Shown: positions 1 to 8,498, numbered from the stretch's first letter. The stretch: DNA of 64,000 nt from Anaeromyxobacter sp. (GCA_016718565.1 JADKCZ010000005.1:496001-560000), one strand, 5' to 3'. Notes: generated by a model not told the origin, from the letters alone. Translations and numbers: made by a program.

Positions 1-1
1 G

Positions 2-55
2 AAGCCGGCCGCCGCCGAGCCGGCCGACGAGCCCGACGCGCCCGACGCGCCCTAG
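2..55 (+). CDS. C-terminal end of a gene entering from the left (partial)
   Basis: An open frame runs from the left edge to a TAG at 53-55. It encodes an acidic, Ala/Pro-rich tail of 17 residues ending in DAPDAP. Such tails are common at the ends of myxobacterial proteins, but nothing here identifies the protein. It converges on the next gene, whose stop codon overlaps this one. Confidence is low because only 54 bases are visible. Confidence 0.35.
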   Translation, partial: KPAAAEPADEPDAPDAP

Positions 56-492
56 CGGAACCGCCCCCACTCCACCTTGAGGCAGCGGTCCTGCACCACC
101 TGGATGCCGGCCCGGGCCAGCACCTCGGCGGCCGCGTCGTTGCGGATGCCGAGCTGGAACCAGACGGCGCGCGGCTTCTTGGCGAGCAGGTCGTCGAGGT
201 GGCCGGGGATGTCGGAGGGCTTGCGGAAGACGTCCACCAGGTCGAGGTCGCCCGGCACGTCGACCAGCCGCCGGTAGACCTTCCGCCCCAGGATCTCGGT
301 GGCCTCCGGGTAGTAGACCGGCACCGGCACCACCTCGCCGCCGTGGTCGGCCACGTACCGGGCCACGTAGAAGGCGGCCTGGTCGGCCTGGGCCTCGGTC
401 TTCACGCCCAGCACCGCGATCCGCGTGAGCCCCTTCACCAGCGCCGCCACCCCGGCGTCGTCCTCGACGAGGTTCCGCTTCCAGTCGTCCAT
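52..492 (-). CDS. CoA-binding domain protein (YccU-like)
   Basis: The 146-residue protein is a single Rossmann-type CoA_binding_2 domain of the usual family length. The first beta strand and nucleotide loop lie at about residues 23-30 (TRIAVLGVK). The middle carries the VYYPEATEILGRKVYR segment typical of this family (usually NPxxxEILG), and the C-terminal half the AVWFQLGIRN strand and the VVQDRCLKVEW end. Family members bind CoA or a related nucleotide; their cellular role is poorly known. The ATG at 490-492 starts just before the conserved fold. It appears to be monocistronic. Confidence 0.85.
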   Translation of the reverse strand: MDDWKRNLVEDDAGVAALVKGLTRIAVLGVKTEAQADQAAFYVARYVADHGGEVVPVPVYYPEATEILGRKVYRRLVDVPGDLDLVDVFRKPSDIPGHLDDLLAKKPRAVWFQLGIRNDAAAEVLARAGIQVVQDRCLKVEWGRFR

Positions 493-757
493 GTCGGCGC
501 TCCCGGCGGCGCCGCGCCCGGAGGAGCCCGGGCGCCACTCGCGCCGGTCGAGATCTCGCCCGCCGCGGACCGCCGCGAAAGACCCCTCCCGGGCCCCGCC
601 CCGATCCCTGTCAGACGAGCCGGATATCGTGGAGTTTCGGCCACGGTCCGGCCGTGGATCGACGCCGGGCGCGGGCGCTCACGAAAACTGGATCTCCCGC
701 CGCTCGCGCCTACGATGGCCTGGTGATCCGGGCTTCCTCCCGGCCGCAGGGGTGACG

Positions 758-1114
758 ATGGAGAGCAAGCGGAAGGGCGCCGGCAGGACGGCGGACGTGG
801 TCGTGACCGAGGGCGCGGCGCAGGCCGCCCTGCGGCGCGGCGCGGCCCCTGGCCTGACGGCGGAGGAGGAGAAGGTGCTGCGGCTGCGGCTCGGCGCGGC
901 GCTGCCCCGCACCTCCGAGCTGGAGTGGACCGAGCGCGAGCTCTCCGAGGACCAGCAGATCGAGCTGCAGGCCGCCCAGATCGAGGCCTGGATGAAGTGG
1001 AAGGACCACCTGGCCCGGCAGCGCGCCGGCCAGCCGGCCACCCGCACGCTCCCCGCGCCGCAGCCGTCGCGGGTGAAGGAGAAGATCGTCCGGGCCCTGC
1101 GCAAGAAGGCCTAG
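758..1114 (+). CDS. Hypothetical basic/charged protein
   Basis: This is a 118-residue protein starting at ATG 758. An open frame continues upstream, but the sequence before 758 is low-complexity Arg/Pro and does not look coding. The protein is soluble, with no signal peptide or membrane segment. It is highly charged in the middle (about residues 35-85, Glu/Leu/Arg-rich, with WTERELSEDQQIELQ) and ends in a basic VKEKIVRALRKKA helix. I do not recognise a family. Its stop codon overlaps that of the convergent downstream gene (1111-1114). Confidence 0.6.
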   Translation: MESKRKGAGRTADVVVTEGAAQAALRRGAAPGLTAEEEKVLRLRLGAALPRTSELEWTERELSEDQQIELQAAQIEAWMKWKDHLARQRAGQPATRTLPAPQPSRVKEKIVRALRKKA

Positions 1115-2481
1115 CCGCCCCGCTCCAGCAGCCGCGCCAGCCCGGCGCCCGCCTCGACCGCCCGGGCCGGCTCGCCCTCCGGCAGGCGCCCCGCCGCCAC
1201 CAGCCCGGCCAGGTGCTCGGCGGTGCGCGGGTTGCGCCACCAGTCCTCGTCGAACCGCTCCCGCAGCGCCACCCGCCAGCGCTCACCCTCGGTGAAGCCG
1301 CGCAGGGTGGCCGCCAGCGGCCCCGCCTCGTCGTCGCGCGCCGCGCGCACCCCGTCCCAGGTGGCGTGCAGCGCCGCCGAGAGGGCCTCGCGGTGGGCCT
1401 CCCGCCAGGCCTGGCCGGAGAGGCCGCGCTCCACCTCGGTGGCCACCCGCAGCGCCGCCGCGGCCGCCCGCAGGTGGAGCAGCCGCGCCAGGCCCAGCGC
1501 CCGCATCACCTCGGCCACCTGGCGGCGCGGCAGCTCGAGCCGCCCGGCCAGCCAGGCCGGCTCCAGGCAGAGCCCCGCCAGCAGCCCGCCCAGCGCCGGC
1601 CCCAGGGTGGCGTCGCGGCGGTGCGGCGGGTGCGGCGCCGCCGCCAGCGCCCGCCCCAGGGCGTCGAGCAGCGTCGGCCAGTCGGCCAGGCCGCCCCGGG
1701 CGCGGAAGAGCACCCGGCCACCCACCGCGCGGGCGCCCGGCCAGGCGGCGGCGCTGGTCGGCTCGTCCACCCGGACCCGCTCCAGGTCCAGCCCCAGGTC
1801 GGCGGCGGTGGCCCGCACCGCCGCGTCGAGCGCCGGGCGCCGGAAGAGCCCGTCGAGCGCCGGGAAGGCCACCAGGTGGAGCAGGTCGGCCCGGGTGAGG
1901 TCGCCGCGGGGCGCCGGGGCCAGGTCCAGGTCGCGGCGCGCCGTGAAGCCCACCAGGTCGAGCCAGGCGTCGTCGGTGGCGGCCAGCAGCTGGTCGCCCT
2001 CCACCACCGCCCCCCAGTCCGGCGAGAGCCCCGACTCGGCGCGCAGGCGCACCCGCACCTCGGCGGCCGCCTCGCGGTGGCGGGCCGGCCCCTCCAGCGC
2101 CAGGGCCACCGCCCCGGCCAGCGCCAGGCGCCGCCCCCGGTCCGGCTCGCGCGACAGGGCCAGCTCGGCGGCTGCCAGGCCGGTGGGCCCGTCGGGGCCG
2201 GCCACCGCCGCGGCCGCCTCGGCGGCCCGCCAGGCCTCCTCGTGCTCGGCGGCGTGCCACTCGGCCCGGAGCGCCCCGACCCGGGCGAAGAGCCCCGCCT
2301 CCCCCGCCGCCCGCAGCCGGGCCAGCATCTCGGGGTGGGCCGCGGCGCCGCGGGGCGGGAAGAGCCGGCCCAGGGCCGGCTCGGGCTCCAGGCCGGCCAG
2401 GTGGCGGGCCCGCTCCGCCTCCAGGGCCGCCACCAGGGCGTCCAGGGTGCCGGCCAGGCTCTCGCGCTCGTCGCTCTCCAT
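1111..2481 (-). CDS. Hypothetical protein, possible inactive M3-like oligopeptidase homologue
   Basis: This 456-residue, Ala/Arg/Leu-rich, mostly helical soluble protein starts at ATG 2479-2481, followed by a charged MESDERES start. No known active site is intact. About residues 290-305 read WPTLLDALGRALAAA, which has the spacing of the zinc helix of M3-type peptidases (LLHEFGHALH) with both His and the Glu replaced. A later GLCLEPAWLAGRL segment resembles the EDPAWL region of myxobacterial M3-like proteins. I infer a catalytically dead peptidase fold; the alignment is from memory and not computed. The neighbours give no further hint. Length is near that of short M3-like proteins. Confidence 0.6.
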   Translation of the reverse strand: MESDERESLAGTLDALVAALEAERARHLAGLEPEPALGRLFPPRGAAAHPEMLARLRAAGEAGLFARVGALRAEWHAAEHEEAWRAAEAAAAVAGPDGPTGLAAAELALSREPDRGRRLALAGAVALALEGPARHREAAAEVRVRLRAESGLSPDWGAVVEGDQLLAATDDAWLDLVGFTARRDLDLAPAPRGDLTRADLLHLVAFPALDGLFRRPALDAAVRATAADLGLDLERVRVDEPTSAAAWPGARAVGGRVLFRARGGLADWPTLLDALGRALAAAPHPPHRRDATLGPALGGLLAGLCLEPAWLAGRLELPRRQVAEVMRALGLARLLHLRAAAAALRVATEVERGLSGQAWREAHREALSAALHATWDGVRAARDDEAGPLAATLRGFTEGERWRVALRERFDEDWWRNPRTAEHLAGLVAAGRLPEGEPARAVEAGAGLARLLERGG

Positions 2482-2577
2482 GGTAAGAGGCTCCTCCCCG
2501 CGGGCGGTATCTACCACCAGGACCGGCTTGACGGGTGAGGACCGGGCCTTATGTTGCAGGCCAGGAGCCCAGGCACG

Positions 2578-2820
2578 ATGCCCATCTACGAGTACGACTG
2601 CCCCCGCTGCGGCCGCTTCGACGTCCTCCAGAAGATGTCGGCGCCGCCGCTCGAGACCCACGAGGCGTGCGGCTCGAAGGTGACCAAGCTCATGAGCGCC
2701 GGCTCGTTCGCCTTCAAGGGCTCGGGCTTCCACCAGACCGACGACCAGCCCCGCGGCGGCTGCGGGCGCCAGTCGGCCGACTCCCCGGCCTGCGCCTCCT
2801 GCCCGTCCGCCCAGGCGTGA
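2578..2820 (+). CDS. FmdB-family zinc ribbon protein
   Basis: This 80-residue protein starts at ATG 2578 with the family hallmark MPIYEYDCPRCGRFD. CxxC at residues 8-11 pairs with later cysteines to form a small zinc ribbon. The middle has the typical KMSAP and KVTKLMSAGSF motif. The C-terminal Gly/Cys-rich tail has further cysteines (CGRQSADSPACASCPS). Members are proposed regulatory or chaperone-like zinc proteins; no reaction is established. Twenty-six residues upstream are open but lack conservation, so the internal ATG is chosen. It is followed after 7 bases by the pseudouridine synthase. Confidence 0.85.
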   Translation: MPIYEYDCPRCGRFDVLQKMSAPPLETHEACGSKVTKLMSAGSFAFKGSGFHQTDDQPRGGCGRQSADSPACASCPSAQA

Positions 2821-2827
2821 GCCCCGC

Positions 2828-3751
2828 GTGAAGCGGCTCACCCTCGTGGCACGGCCCGCCGACGAGGGCGAGCGGCTCGACCGCTTCATCGCGGCCCGCG
2901 GCGGCATCTCGCGTGGCCTGGCGCGCCGCACCATCGACGAGGGCGGCGTCTTCCTCGACGGGCGGCGCTGCAAGGTGGCCGGCAAGCTGCTGCGGGCCGG
3001 CTACGAGATCACCGTCAACCTGACCGAGGGCGGGCGCGCCCCGCTGGAGGCCGGCGGGCTGGATCGCTCGCGGCTGCTCTTCGCCGACGAGCACCTGGTG
3101 GCGGTGGACAAGCCGGCCGGGGTGCCCGCCCAGCCCACCCTCACCTCCGACCGCGGCACGCTGCCGGTGCTGGTCTCGGCGCTGCTGGGCGAGCCGGTCA
3201 CGCTGGTCCACCGGCTGGACCGCGAGACCTCCGGGGTCACCGTGCTGGCCCGCACCCGCGCCGCGGCGGCCGCGCTCTCGGAGGCCTTCCGGGTGGGCGG
3301 CCCCCAGAAGACCTACCTGGCGCTGTGCGCCCGCGCGCCGGAGCCGGCGCAGGGGCGGCTCGAGGCGGCCATCGGCAAGGACCCGCGCCGGGCCGGCCTG
3401 CGCCAGGTCTCGGCGGGCGGCGACGCCGCGGCCACCCGCTGGCGCACCCTGGCCACCGGCCAGGCCGCCCTGGTGGAGGCCAGCCCGGAGACCGGCCGGA
3501 CCCACCAGCTGCGGGTCCACCTGGCCCACCTGGGGGCGCCGCTGCTGGGCGACCCCAAGTACGGCGGGCCGCGCATGGTGGGGGCGGTGGCGGTGCCGCG
3601 GGTCATGCTGCACGCCCGCCGGCTCACCCTGGCCCACCCGCTGAGCGGCGCGCCCTGCACCTTCGAGGCGCCGATCCCCGAGGACTTCCTCGAGGTGGCG
3701 GCCGCGCTCGGCTGCGCGCCGCCCCCGCCCGACCGCCCGACCCGGGGGTAG
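2828..3751 (+). CDS. RluA-family pseudouridine synthase
   Basis: The 307-residue protein has an N-terminal S4-like RNA-binding region (residues 1-65, ERLDRFIAARGGISRGLARRTI) and an RluA catalytic domain. The catalytic Asp lies in VHRLDRETSGV (about residues 128-138), and RTHQLRVHLAHLG follows near residue 225. It isomerises uridine in rRNA or tRNA; the exact target cannot be read from sequence. The start at ATG 2828 is 7 bases after the zinc ribbon gene, so the pair is probably co-transcribed. A short stem (3784-3798) follows the stop. Confidence 0.92.
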   Translation: MKRLTLVARPADEGERLDRFIAARGGISRGLARRTIDEGGVFLDGRRCKVAGKLLRAGYEITVNLTEGGRAPLEAGGLDRSRLLFADEHLVAVDKPAGVPAQPTLTSDRGTLPVLVSALLGEPVTLVHRLDRETSGVTVLARTRAAAAALSEAFRVGGPQKTYLALCARAPEPAQGRLEAAIGKDPRRAGLRQVSAGGDAAATRWRTLATGQAALVEASPETGRTHQLRVHLAHLGAPLLGDPKYGGPRMVGAVAVPRVMLHARRLTLAHPLSGAPCTFEAPIPEDFLEVAAALGCAPPPPDRPTRG

Positions 3752-3783
3752 TCGACGCCGCGCCGCCCAGGAGGCCGGAGGGA

Positions 3784-3798
3784 ATCCCCAGCGGGGAT
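3784..3798. terminator. Possible bidirectional hairpin between convergent genes
   Basis: ATCCCC, loop AGC, GGGGAT forms a perfect 6-bp stem in the 61-base gap between the convergent pseudouridine synthase and DUF4303-like genes. There is no T-tract, so intrinsic termination is only a possibility. Confidence 0.25.
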
Positions 3799-3812
3799 CG
3801 CTCCACGGCCCC

Positions 3813-4856
3813 TCACGGCACGAAGCGCTCGGGGTTGGCCAGCTTGTAGCTGGCCGGGTCCATCTCGCTCTCCGGGAAGCGGCGCGGCCGGAGCTCGTGC
3901 AGCACCCGCGCCGTGTTCTCGGCCAGGGTGGAGGCCACCTTGAGCCGCCGGTCGCGCTCCACGAAGCTGGCCACCAGCTCCTGCAGCCGCTTCACGTCGC
4001 GCTCGGAGACCGCCCCCACCCGCGGCACCAGGAAGAGCGCCGAGCCGGCCAGCCAGACCTCGCGGGTCTCCAGCTCGCGCTGCTTGTCGAAGGCCGGGGC
4101 GAAGCCGTAGTGGGCCAGGAGGTCGACGAGGGCCGGCACCACCTTGGGGCCGAAGCGCCGCAGCTCCACCTCCACGTCCCAGGGCGAGAGGCCCCGGGCC
4201 CGCGCCTCCTCGGCGATGGGGGTGCGCCACTCCATGTACAGGTCCTCGTAGAGGGCCAGCCAGATGCGCATCCGCTCGCGCCGCGGGGCGCGGTTGACGC
4301 AGCGGACGAAGGCCGGCTTGGAGTGCTCGTTGAGCAGCCGCTCGATGGCGGGGCGCGGGTTGAGCAGCCGCAGCCCCTTGCGGAAGAGCGGGTCGCCGCC
4401 CTTCTCGCCGATGACGTTCACGGTGACGAAGCAGCGCTCCGCCCCCTTGCCGAAGAGCCCGGACCGGTCGAGCGTCCGCAGGGCGCCCACCATGGCCTGG
4501 TAGAGGGCCCGGTCGTCGCGGTCGCTGCGCTGGTCGGCGCCGGGCAGCTCGAGCGCGCTCACCGCGCCGTCGAAGTCGTGGTGCTCCCAGTGCGGCGGGC
4601 TCCAGCGCAGCAGGCGGCGCCCCGCCTCGCCGGCGTAGCGCCGGTCCACCTCGGCCATGGCGGCGGCGCTGCGGGTCAGCGCCTCCTCGGTGTTGGCGGA
4701 GGCGCGCACCCAGGCGAAGCGGGTCGGGCCGCTGGTGTAGAGGGCGAAGGCGTAGAGGTGCTCGGTGCCGACCCGCCGGCGCAGGGCGCGCACCGCCTCG
4801 GCGGCCCGGTGGGTCAGCTCGTGGCGGAAGGCGCCGGGGTCGAAGGGGTGGCGCAC
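3813..4856 (-). CDS. DUF4303-like protein
   Basis: A 347-residue soluble protein. The open frame extends far upstream through the glycosyltransferase region, but conserved-looking sequence begins near a GTG at 4854-4856 (MRHPFDPGAFRHELTHR). The N-terminal 60 residues (EHLYAFALYTSGPTRFAWVRASANTEEAL) resemble DUF4303, a family of uncharacterised proteins often linked to polymorphic toxin and immunity loci. The rest is charged and helical with LYEDLYMEWRTPIAEEARARG and an NPRPAIERLLNEHS stretch. No catalytic motif is evident. It lies 86 bases downstream of the glycosyltransferase on the same strand and may share its transcript. Confidence 0.65.
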   Translation of the reverse strand: MRHPFDPGAFRHELTHRAAEAVRALRRRVGTEHLYAFALYTSGPTRFAWVRASANTEEALTRSAAAMAEVDRRYAGEAGRRLLRWSPPHWEHHDFDGAVSALELPGADQRSDRDDRALYQAMVGALRTLDRSGLFGKGAERCFVTVNVIGEKGGDPLFRKGLRLLNPRPAIERLLNEHSKPAFVRCVNRAPRRERMRIWLALYEDLYMEWRTPIAEEARARGLSPWDVEVELRRFGPKVVPALVDLLAHYGFAPAFDKQRELETREVWLAGSALFLVPRVGAVSERDVKRLQELVASFVERDRRLKVASTLAENTARVLHELRPRRFPESEMDPASYKLANPERFVP

Positions 4857-4942
4857 GGAGCCGGACGATGGCGCGCCGCCGCGCGGGGGGTCAAGGGCGT
4901 CCCGGCCGGGCCGGCCGCGGGAGGGGACCTCGACGAGGCCGC

Positions 4943-5947
4943 TCAGGCCACGCAGCGGAAGTCGCGCCCCTCCTCGAAGCCGCGCCCGAGGAGCTCGGTC
5001 CGGATGAGCTGCCGCGCCCCCGGGGCCCCCACCGCCACCAGCAGCGGCAGGCCGCGCACCCGCTCCACCTCCTCGTAGGCGATGACCGGGGCGCCGCGGA
5101 TGGTGCGGCCCACCTTCTTCCGGTCCACCTCCACGAAGGTGGACACCCGGATCCCCTCGGCGGCCAGCGCGTCGGCGAAGGCGCGCCCGGTCTCCCCGGC
5201 GCCCCACAGCGCCACCTCGGCCCGCCCCGCGAGCGGGCCGGCCCGGAGGGCGGCGCACTTGAGGGCCATGTGGCGGTCGAGCGCGTAGCGGGGGTCGGTG
5301 CGGGTGAGCCGGCCCGACGACTCGCGCCAGTCGAGCAGGGTGGCCGGCAGGTTGGTGAGCCGCCCGCCGGCCCCGGCCAGCCGCAGCCACAGGTCGTAGT
5401 CCTCCGGGAACGGCCCGTCGCGCCAGCCGCCCACCGCCTCCAGGGCGGCCCGCCGCAGCACGGCCGCCGGGTGGACCAGCGGCGCCTCCACGAACAGGTC
5501 GCGCGCCACCAGCGCCGGGGTCACCAGGCCGTTGAGCCAGGCCACGTAGCGCCGCATGCCGCCCAGCACCTGCCGGCCGGGGAAGAGGCGCACCCGCGCC
5601 CCCACCGCCGCCAGCGAGGGGTCCTCGTCGAGCGCCGCCACCTGCCGCTCCAGCCGGCGCGGCCAGGCCACGTCGTCGGCGTCCATGCGGGCCACCAGCG
5701 GCGCGTCGCAGGCGGCCAGGCCGCGGCCGAGCGCCCGGGCGATCCCCTCGCCAGGGCCGCGCAGCACCCGGACGCGCCGGTCGCGGGCGGCCAGGCGGTC
5801 GAGCAGCGCGGGGGTGGCGTCGGTGGAGCCGTCGTCCACCACCACCAGCTCGAGGTCGCGAAAGCTGCCGCGCAGGATGGAGAGCGCGGCGGCCCGCAGG
5901 GTGGCGGCGGCGTCGCGGGTGGGGAGGAGGACGGCGAGGCGGGGCAG
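4943..5947 (-). CDS. Family 2 glycosyltransferase with C-terminal Rossmann-like domain
   Basis: A GT-A glycosyltransferase. The conserved N-terminus (PRLAVLLPTRD, then VVVDDGSTD) is in frame only from a CTG at 5945-5947, preceded by GGGAG. The first GTG (5845) would delete the first strand of the nucleotide-sugar fold, so I infer the CTG start and 334 residues. VARMDADDVAWP is the DxD metal/UDP site, and FPEDYDLWLRL is the ED acceptor motif. The last ~95 residues (ALWGAGETGRAFADAL) form a second Rossmann-like domain resembling the N-terminal part of PglD-type sugar acetyltransferases. The sugar and acceptor are unknown. It lies 104 bases downstream of aroQ. Confidence 0.85.
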   Translation of the reverse strand: MPRLAVLLPTRDAAATLRAAALSILRGSFRDLELVVVDDGSTDATPALLDRLAARDRRVRVLRGPGEGIARALGRGLAACDAPLVARMDADDVAWPRRLERQVAALDEDPSLAAVGARVRLFPGRQVLGGMRRYVAWLNGLVTPALVARDLFVEAPLVHPAAVLRRAALEAVGGWRDGPFPEDYDLWLRLAGAGGRLTNLPATLLDWRESSGRLTRTDPRYALDRHMALKCAALRAGPLAGRAEVALWGAGETGRAFADALAAEGIRVSTFVEVDRKKVGRTIRGAPVIAYEEVERVRGLPLLVAVGAPGARQLIRTELLGRGFEEGRDFRCVA

Positions 5948-6051
5948 GACCGGCTCCCGGTGTGCGGGGGGACGAGGGGCGTGAGGAGTTGTTGCTCACG
6001 TGGAGCGGTCAAGCCTGTCGGCGGCAGAGCCGCCTCCGGGAGAGCCGCCGC

Positions 6052-6492
6052 CTATACGGGCTGCGCGCCGATGGCGGCGCAGAGCCACTCGGCGGCCAGG
6101 ATGTAGCCGCGCACGCCCAGCCCGGTGATCTGGCCGCGGCAGGCCGGGGCCACCACGCTCTTGCGGCGGAACTCCTCGCGGGCGTGGATGTTGGAGATGT
6201 GCACCTCCACCGCCGGCGCGGCGATCGACTTGAGGCAGTCGTGCAGCGCCAGGCTGGTGTGGGTGAAGGCGCCCGGGTTGATGATGACGCCGCGCGCCTG
6301 CTTGCGGTGGTCCTGGATGAAGTCGATGAGGGCGCCCTCGTGGTTGGAGTGGAAGGGCTCCACCACCACGTTCCAGCCGGCGCAGGCGTCGCGCACCATG
6401 GCCTCGATCTCCACCAGGGTGGTGTGACCGTAGAGCTCGGGCTCGCGCTCGCCGAGGAGGTTCAGGTTCGGGCCGTTGACGAGGAGGATCAT
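6052..6492 (-). CDS. aroQ: Type II 3-dehydroquinate dehydratase
   Basis: The 146-residue enzyme dehydrates 3-dehydroquinate to 3-dehydroshikimate, step three of the shikimate pathway; family members are cytosolic dodecamers. Diagnostic motifs are all present: NGPNLNLLGEREPELYG at residues 6-22 with the catalytic loop Arg and Tyr, NPGAFTHTS around residue 72, and VEVHISNIHAREEFRRKS around residues 95-112 with the catalytic His. The ATG overlaps the stop of the upstream acyltransferase by ATGA. It is separated from the main aromatic operon (11.7-18.0 kb), so this step is probably controlled differently. Confidence 0.97.
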   Translation of the reverse strand: MILLVNGPNLNLLGEREPELYGHTTLVEIEAMVRDACAGWNVVVEPFHSNHEGALIDFIQDHRKQARGVIINPGAFTHTSLALHDCLKSIAAPAVEVHISNIHAREEFRRKSVVAPACRGQITGLGVRGYILAAEWLCAAIGAQPV

Positions 6493-7952
6493 GGTTCAGG
6501 CAACGTAGCGCCGGTCGGGGCCGCCGTCGAGCGCCCCTCCGAGGGGGGCGCCGCGCCCACCAGCGGCGCGATGGCGGCGGCGTAGTAGCGCAGCACCGGC
6601 CGCTCCGCCTCCACCGGCGCCCAGCCCGCCGGCCCCTCCTCGACCAGCCGGCGCTCCACCAGCATGCGCAGGCCCACGGCGATGGCGTAGGCCTCGTCCT
6701 CGCGCGGCAGGTAGACGTGGGCGCCCGCCGCCGAGAGCCGGCGCATCAGGGCCTGGGTCCGGGCGTGCAGCGCCAGCGTGGCGACCGGCCGGTCGTCCTC
6801 CAGCAGCGCGGTGGCCAGCAGCGAGACCGGCAGCGCCGGCACCACCCGCCCCACCGCCGCCATCAGCTCCTCGCCCAGCTCGCCGAGCCGCGCCGAGCGG
6901 GCCTCCTTGGTCAGGGTGCGCCAGTCGACCCCGCGGGCCGCCGACCAGGCCGTCATCGAGATCGGCGTGCCGAAGTTGACGCAGGCGTAGCCGAAGCGGT
7001 GCCAGCGGCCCAGCGCCCACAGGGCGGCCTGGCGCAGGCCGAAGCGGGTGGCGGTGGCGGTGGTGGCCACCAGGCCGCGCGGCGCCTCGCCGCCGGCCTG
7101 GGCCAGCAGGGCGCGGTCCTCCAGGACCCGGTCGTAGTTGATCCCCACCGGCACGAAGCACAGGTCCCGCCCGGCCGAGGGGTCGAAGGTGCGCAGCATG
7201 TAGTCGATGAGGCCGAGCCTGGCCGGGCGCAGCGCCCCGTCGCGCGACAGGCCGCCCTCCGGGAAGACCGCCTGCACCACGCCGGCCTCGGTGGCCATCT
7301 GGACGTACCGCTCCAGCACCCGCCGGTAGATGGGGTCCTTGGAGTTGCGCCGGATGAAGTAGGCGCCCATGGAGCGGATCAGGGTGTGCAGCGGCCAGAC
7401 CTGGGCCCACTCCCCCACCGCGTAGGAGAGCGCGGTGCGCTCGGCGGCCAGGTAGGCCACCAGCACGTAGTCCATGTTGGAGCGGTGGTTCACCACGAAG
7501 ACCACGCTGGCCCTGGGGTCCACCCGCGACAGCCCCTCGTCGTCCTGGTAGCCGACGCGCACCCGGTAGAGCAGGCGCGCCACCGTGCGGGCCACCCGGT
7601 AGCCCACCTGGAAGTAGGCGTAGGGCTTGAACGCCGGCACGATCTCGCGGGCGTAGAGCGCCACCCTCCGCTGCACCAGCAGCCGCGCCTCCCCGGCGGC
7701 CACCAGCGCCTCCACCGCCTCCAGCACCCTGGGGTCGTGGATGAGCCGGTCCACCAGCACCTCGCGCCGCGTCAGCTTGAAGGGCTGGATGTGCAGCTTG
7801 AGGCGGGCGTTGAGCCGGTCGATGACCAGGTTGACCCGGCGGCGCAGGTACCAGCGCAGGCCGGGCACCAGGAGCCGGTCGAGCAGCGCCACCGCGGCCA
7901 GCCCGAGCAGCAGCAGGGCCAGCCAGAGCGGCAGCGTCACGGTCCGTTCCAT
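6489..7952 (-). CDS. PlsB-like glycerol-3-phosphate/lysophospholipid acyltransferase
   Basis: A 487-residue protein with an N-terminal membrane anchor (residues 6-27, LPLWLALLLLGLAAVALLDRLL) and a PlsC-type acyltransferase domain. Motif I is NHRSNMDYV (HX4D, about residue 155), motif II GAYFIRRNSKD, motif III FPEGGLSRDG and motif IV FVPVGINYD. This motif set and length resemble the PlsB/dihydroxyacetone-phosphate acyltransferase branch more than short PlsC enzymes. The C-terminal 150 residues are helical and lack further motifs. It probably starts phospholipid synthesis at the inner membrane. It overlaps aroQ by 4 bases. Confidence 0.85.
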   Translation of the reverse strand: MERTVTLPLWLALLLLGLAAVALLDRLLVPGLRWYLRRRVNLVIDRLNARLKLHIQPFKLTRREVLVDRLIHDPRVLEAVEALVAAGEARLLVQRRVALYAREIVPAFKPYAYFQVGYRVARTVARLLYRVRVGYQDDEGLSRVDPRASVVFVVNHRSNMDYVLVAYLAAERTALSYAVGEWAQVWPLHTLIRSMGAYFIRRNSKDPIYRRVLERYVQMATEAGVVQAVFPEGGLSRDGALRPARLGLIDYMLRTFDPSAGRDLCFVPVGINYDRVLEDRALLAQAGGEAPRGLVATTATATRFGLRQAALWALGRWHRFGYACVNFGTPISMTAWSAARGVDWRTLTKEARSARLGELGEELMAAVGRVVPALPVSLLATALLEDDRPVATLALHARTQALMRRLSAAGAHVYLPREDEAYAIAVGLRMLVERRLVEEGPAGWAPVEAERPVLRYYAAAIAPLVGAAPPSEGRSTAAPTGATLPEP

Positions 7953-8072
7953 CGGTGCACCTTAGGGGCGCGGCGGGCGAGGTGCGACCCCCCGGAGGTG
8001 TCTGGGCGGCGCCCGGGCCCCGGCGCCCGCCGCCCTCGACCTCCCCCCCTCCTCCGGGCCACAGTCCCCGCC

Positions 8073-8498
8073 ATGGCCCGCGTCCAGATCGACCTCCCCG
8101 ACACCTTCGCCTTCGCCACCGAGCTGACGCTGCGCGTCGACGACCTCAACTACGGCGGCCACCTCGGCAACGATCGGGTGCTGGCGCTGGCGCAGGAGGT
8201 CCGGGTGCGCTGGCTGGCCGGCCACGGCCTCTCCGAGCTGGACGTGGGCGGCGCCGGCCTGATCCTGGCCGACGCGGCGGTGATCTACCGGGCCGAGGGG
8301 CGCCACGGCATGGTGCTGCGCTGCGAGCTGGCGGTGGGCGAGGTCAGGTCCCGCAGCCTGGAGCTGCTGCACCGCTTCACCGACCTCGGCAGCGGGCGGG
8401 AGATCGCCCGGGTGAAGACCGGGGTGCTCTGCTTCGACTACGCGGCGCGGCAGGTGGTGACCCTGACGGCGGGGCTGCGGGCGGCGCTGGGGTGCTGA
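8073..8498 (+). CDS. Hotdog-fold thioesterase (4HBT family)
   Basis: A 141-residue single-domain hotdog protein. The key stretch is DDLNYGGHLGNDRVLALAQEVRVRWL (residues 23-48), which matches the N-terminal helix of acyl-CoA thioesterases, with Asp/Asn and a Gly-His in the active-site region. ATG 8073 is chosen because upstream sequence is Pro/Arg-rich and unconserved. It is divergent from the PlsB-like gene across a 120-base gap, which must hold both promoters. The acyl substrate cannot be told. Confidence 0.8.
   Translation: MARVQIDLPDTFAFATELTLRVDDLNYGGHLGNDRVLALAQEVRVRWLAGHGLSELDVGGAGLILADAAVIYRAEGRHGMVLRCELAVGEVRSRSLELLHRFTDLGSGREIARVKTGVLCFDYAARQVVTLTAGLRAALGC

Noticed and set aside
435..1286. 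Long minus-strand frames over 435-1286 and similar Arg/Pro/Gly-rich frames throughout
   Set aside because: Low-complexity composition antisense or out of frame to recognisable genes; expected in very GC-rich DNA.
3813..4856. Polymorphic toxin-immunity locus at the DUF4303-like gene
   Set aside because: No toxin, RHS or secretion gene nearby; DUF4303 similarity alone is weak.
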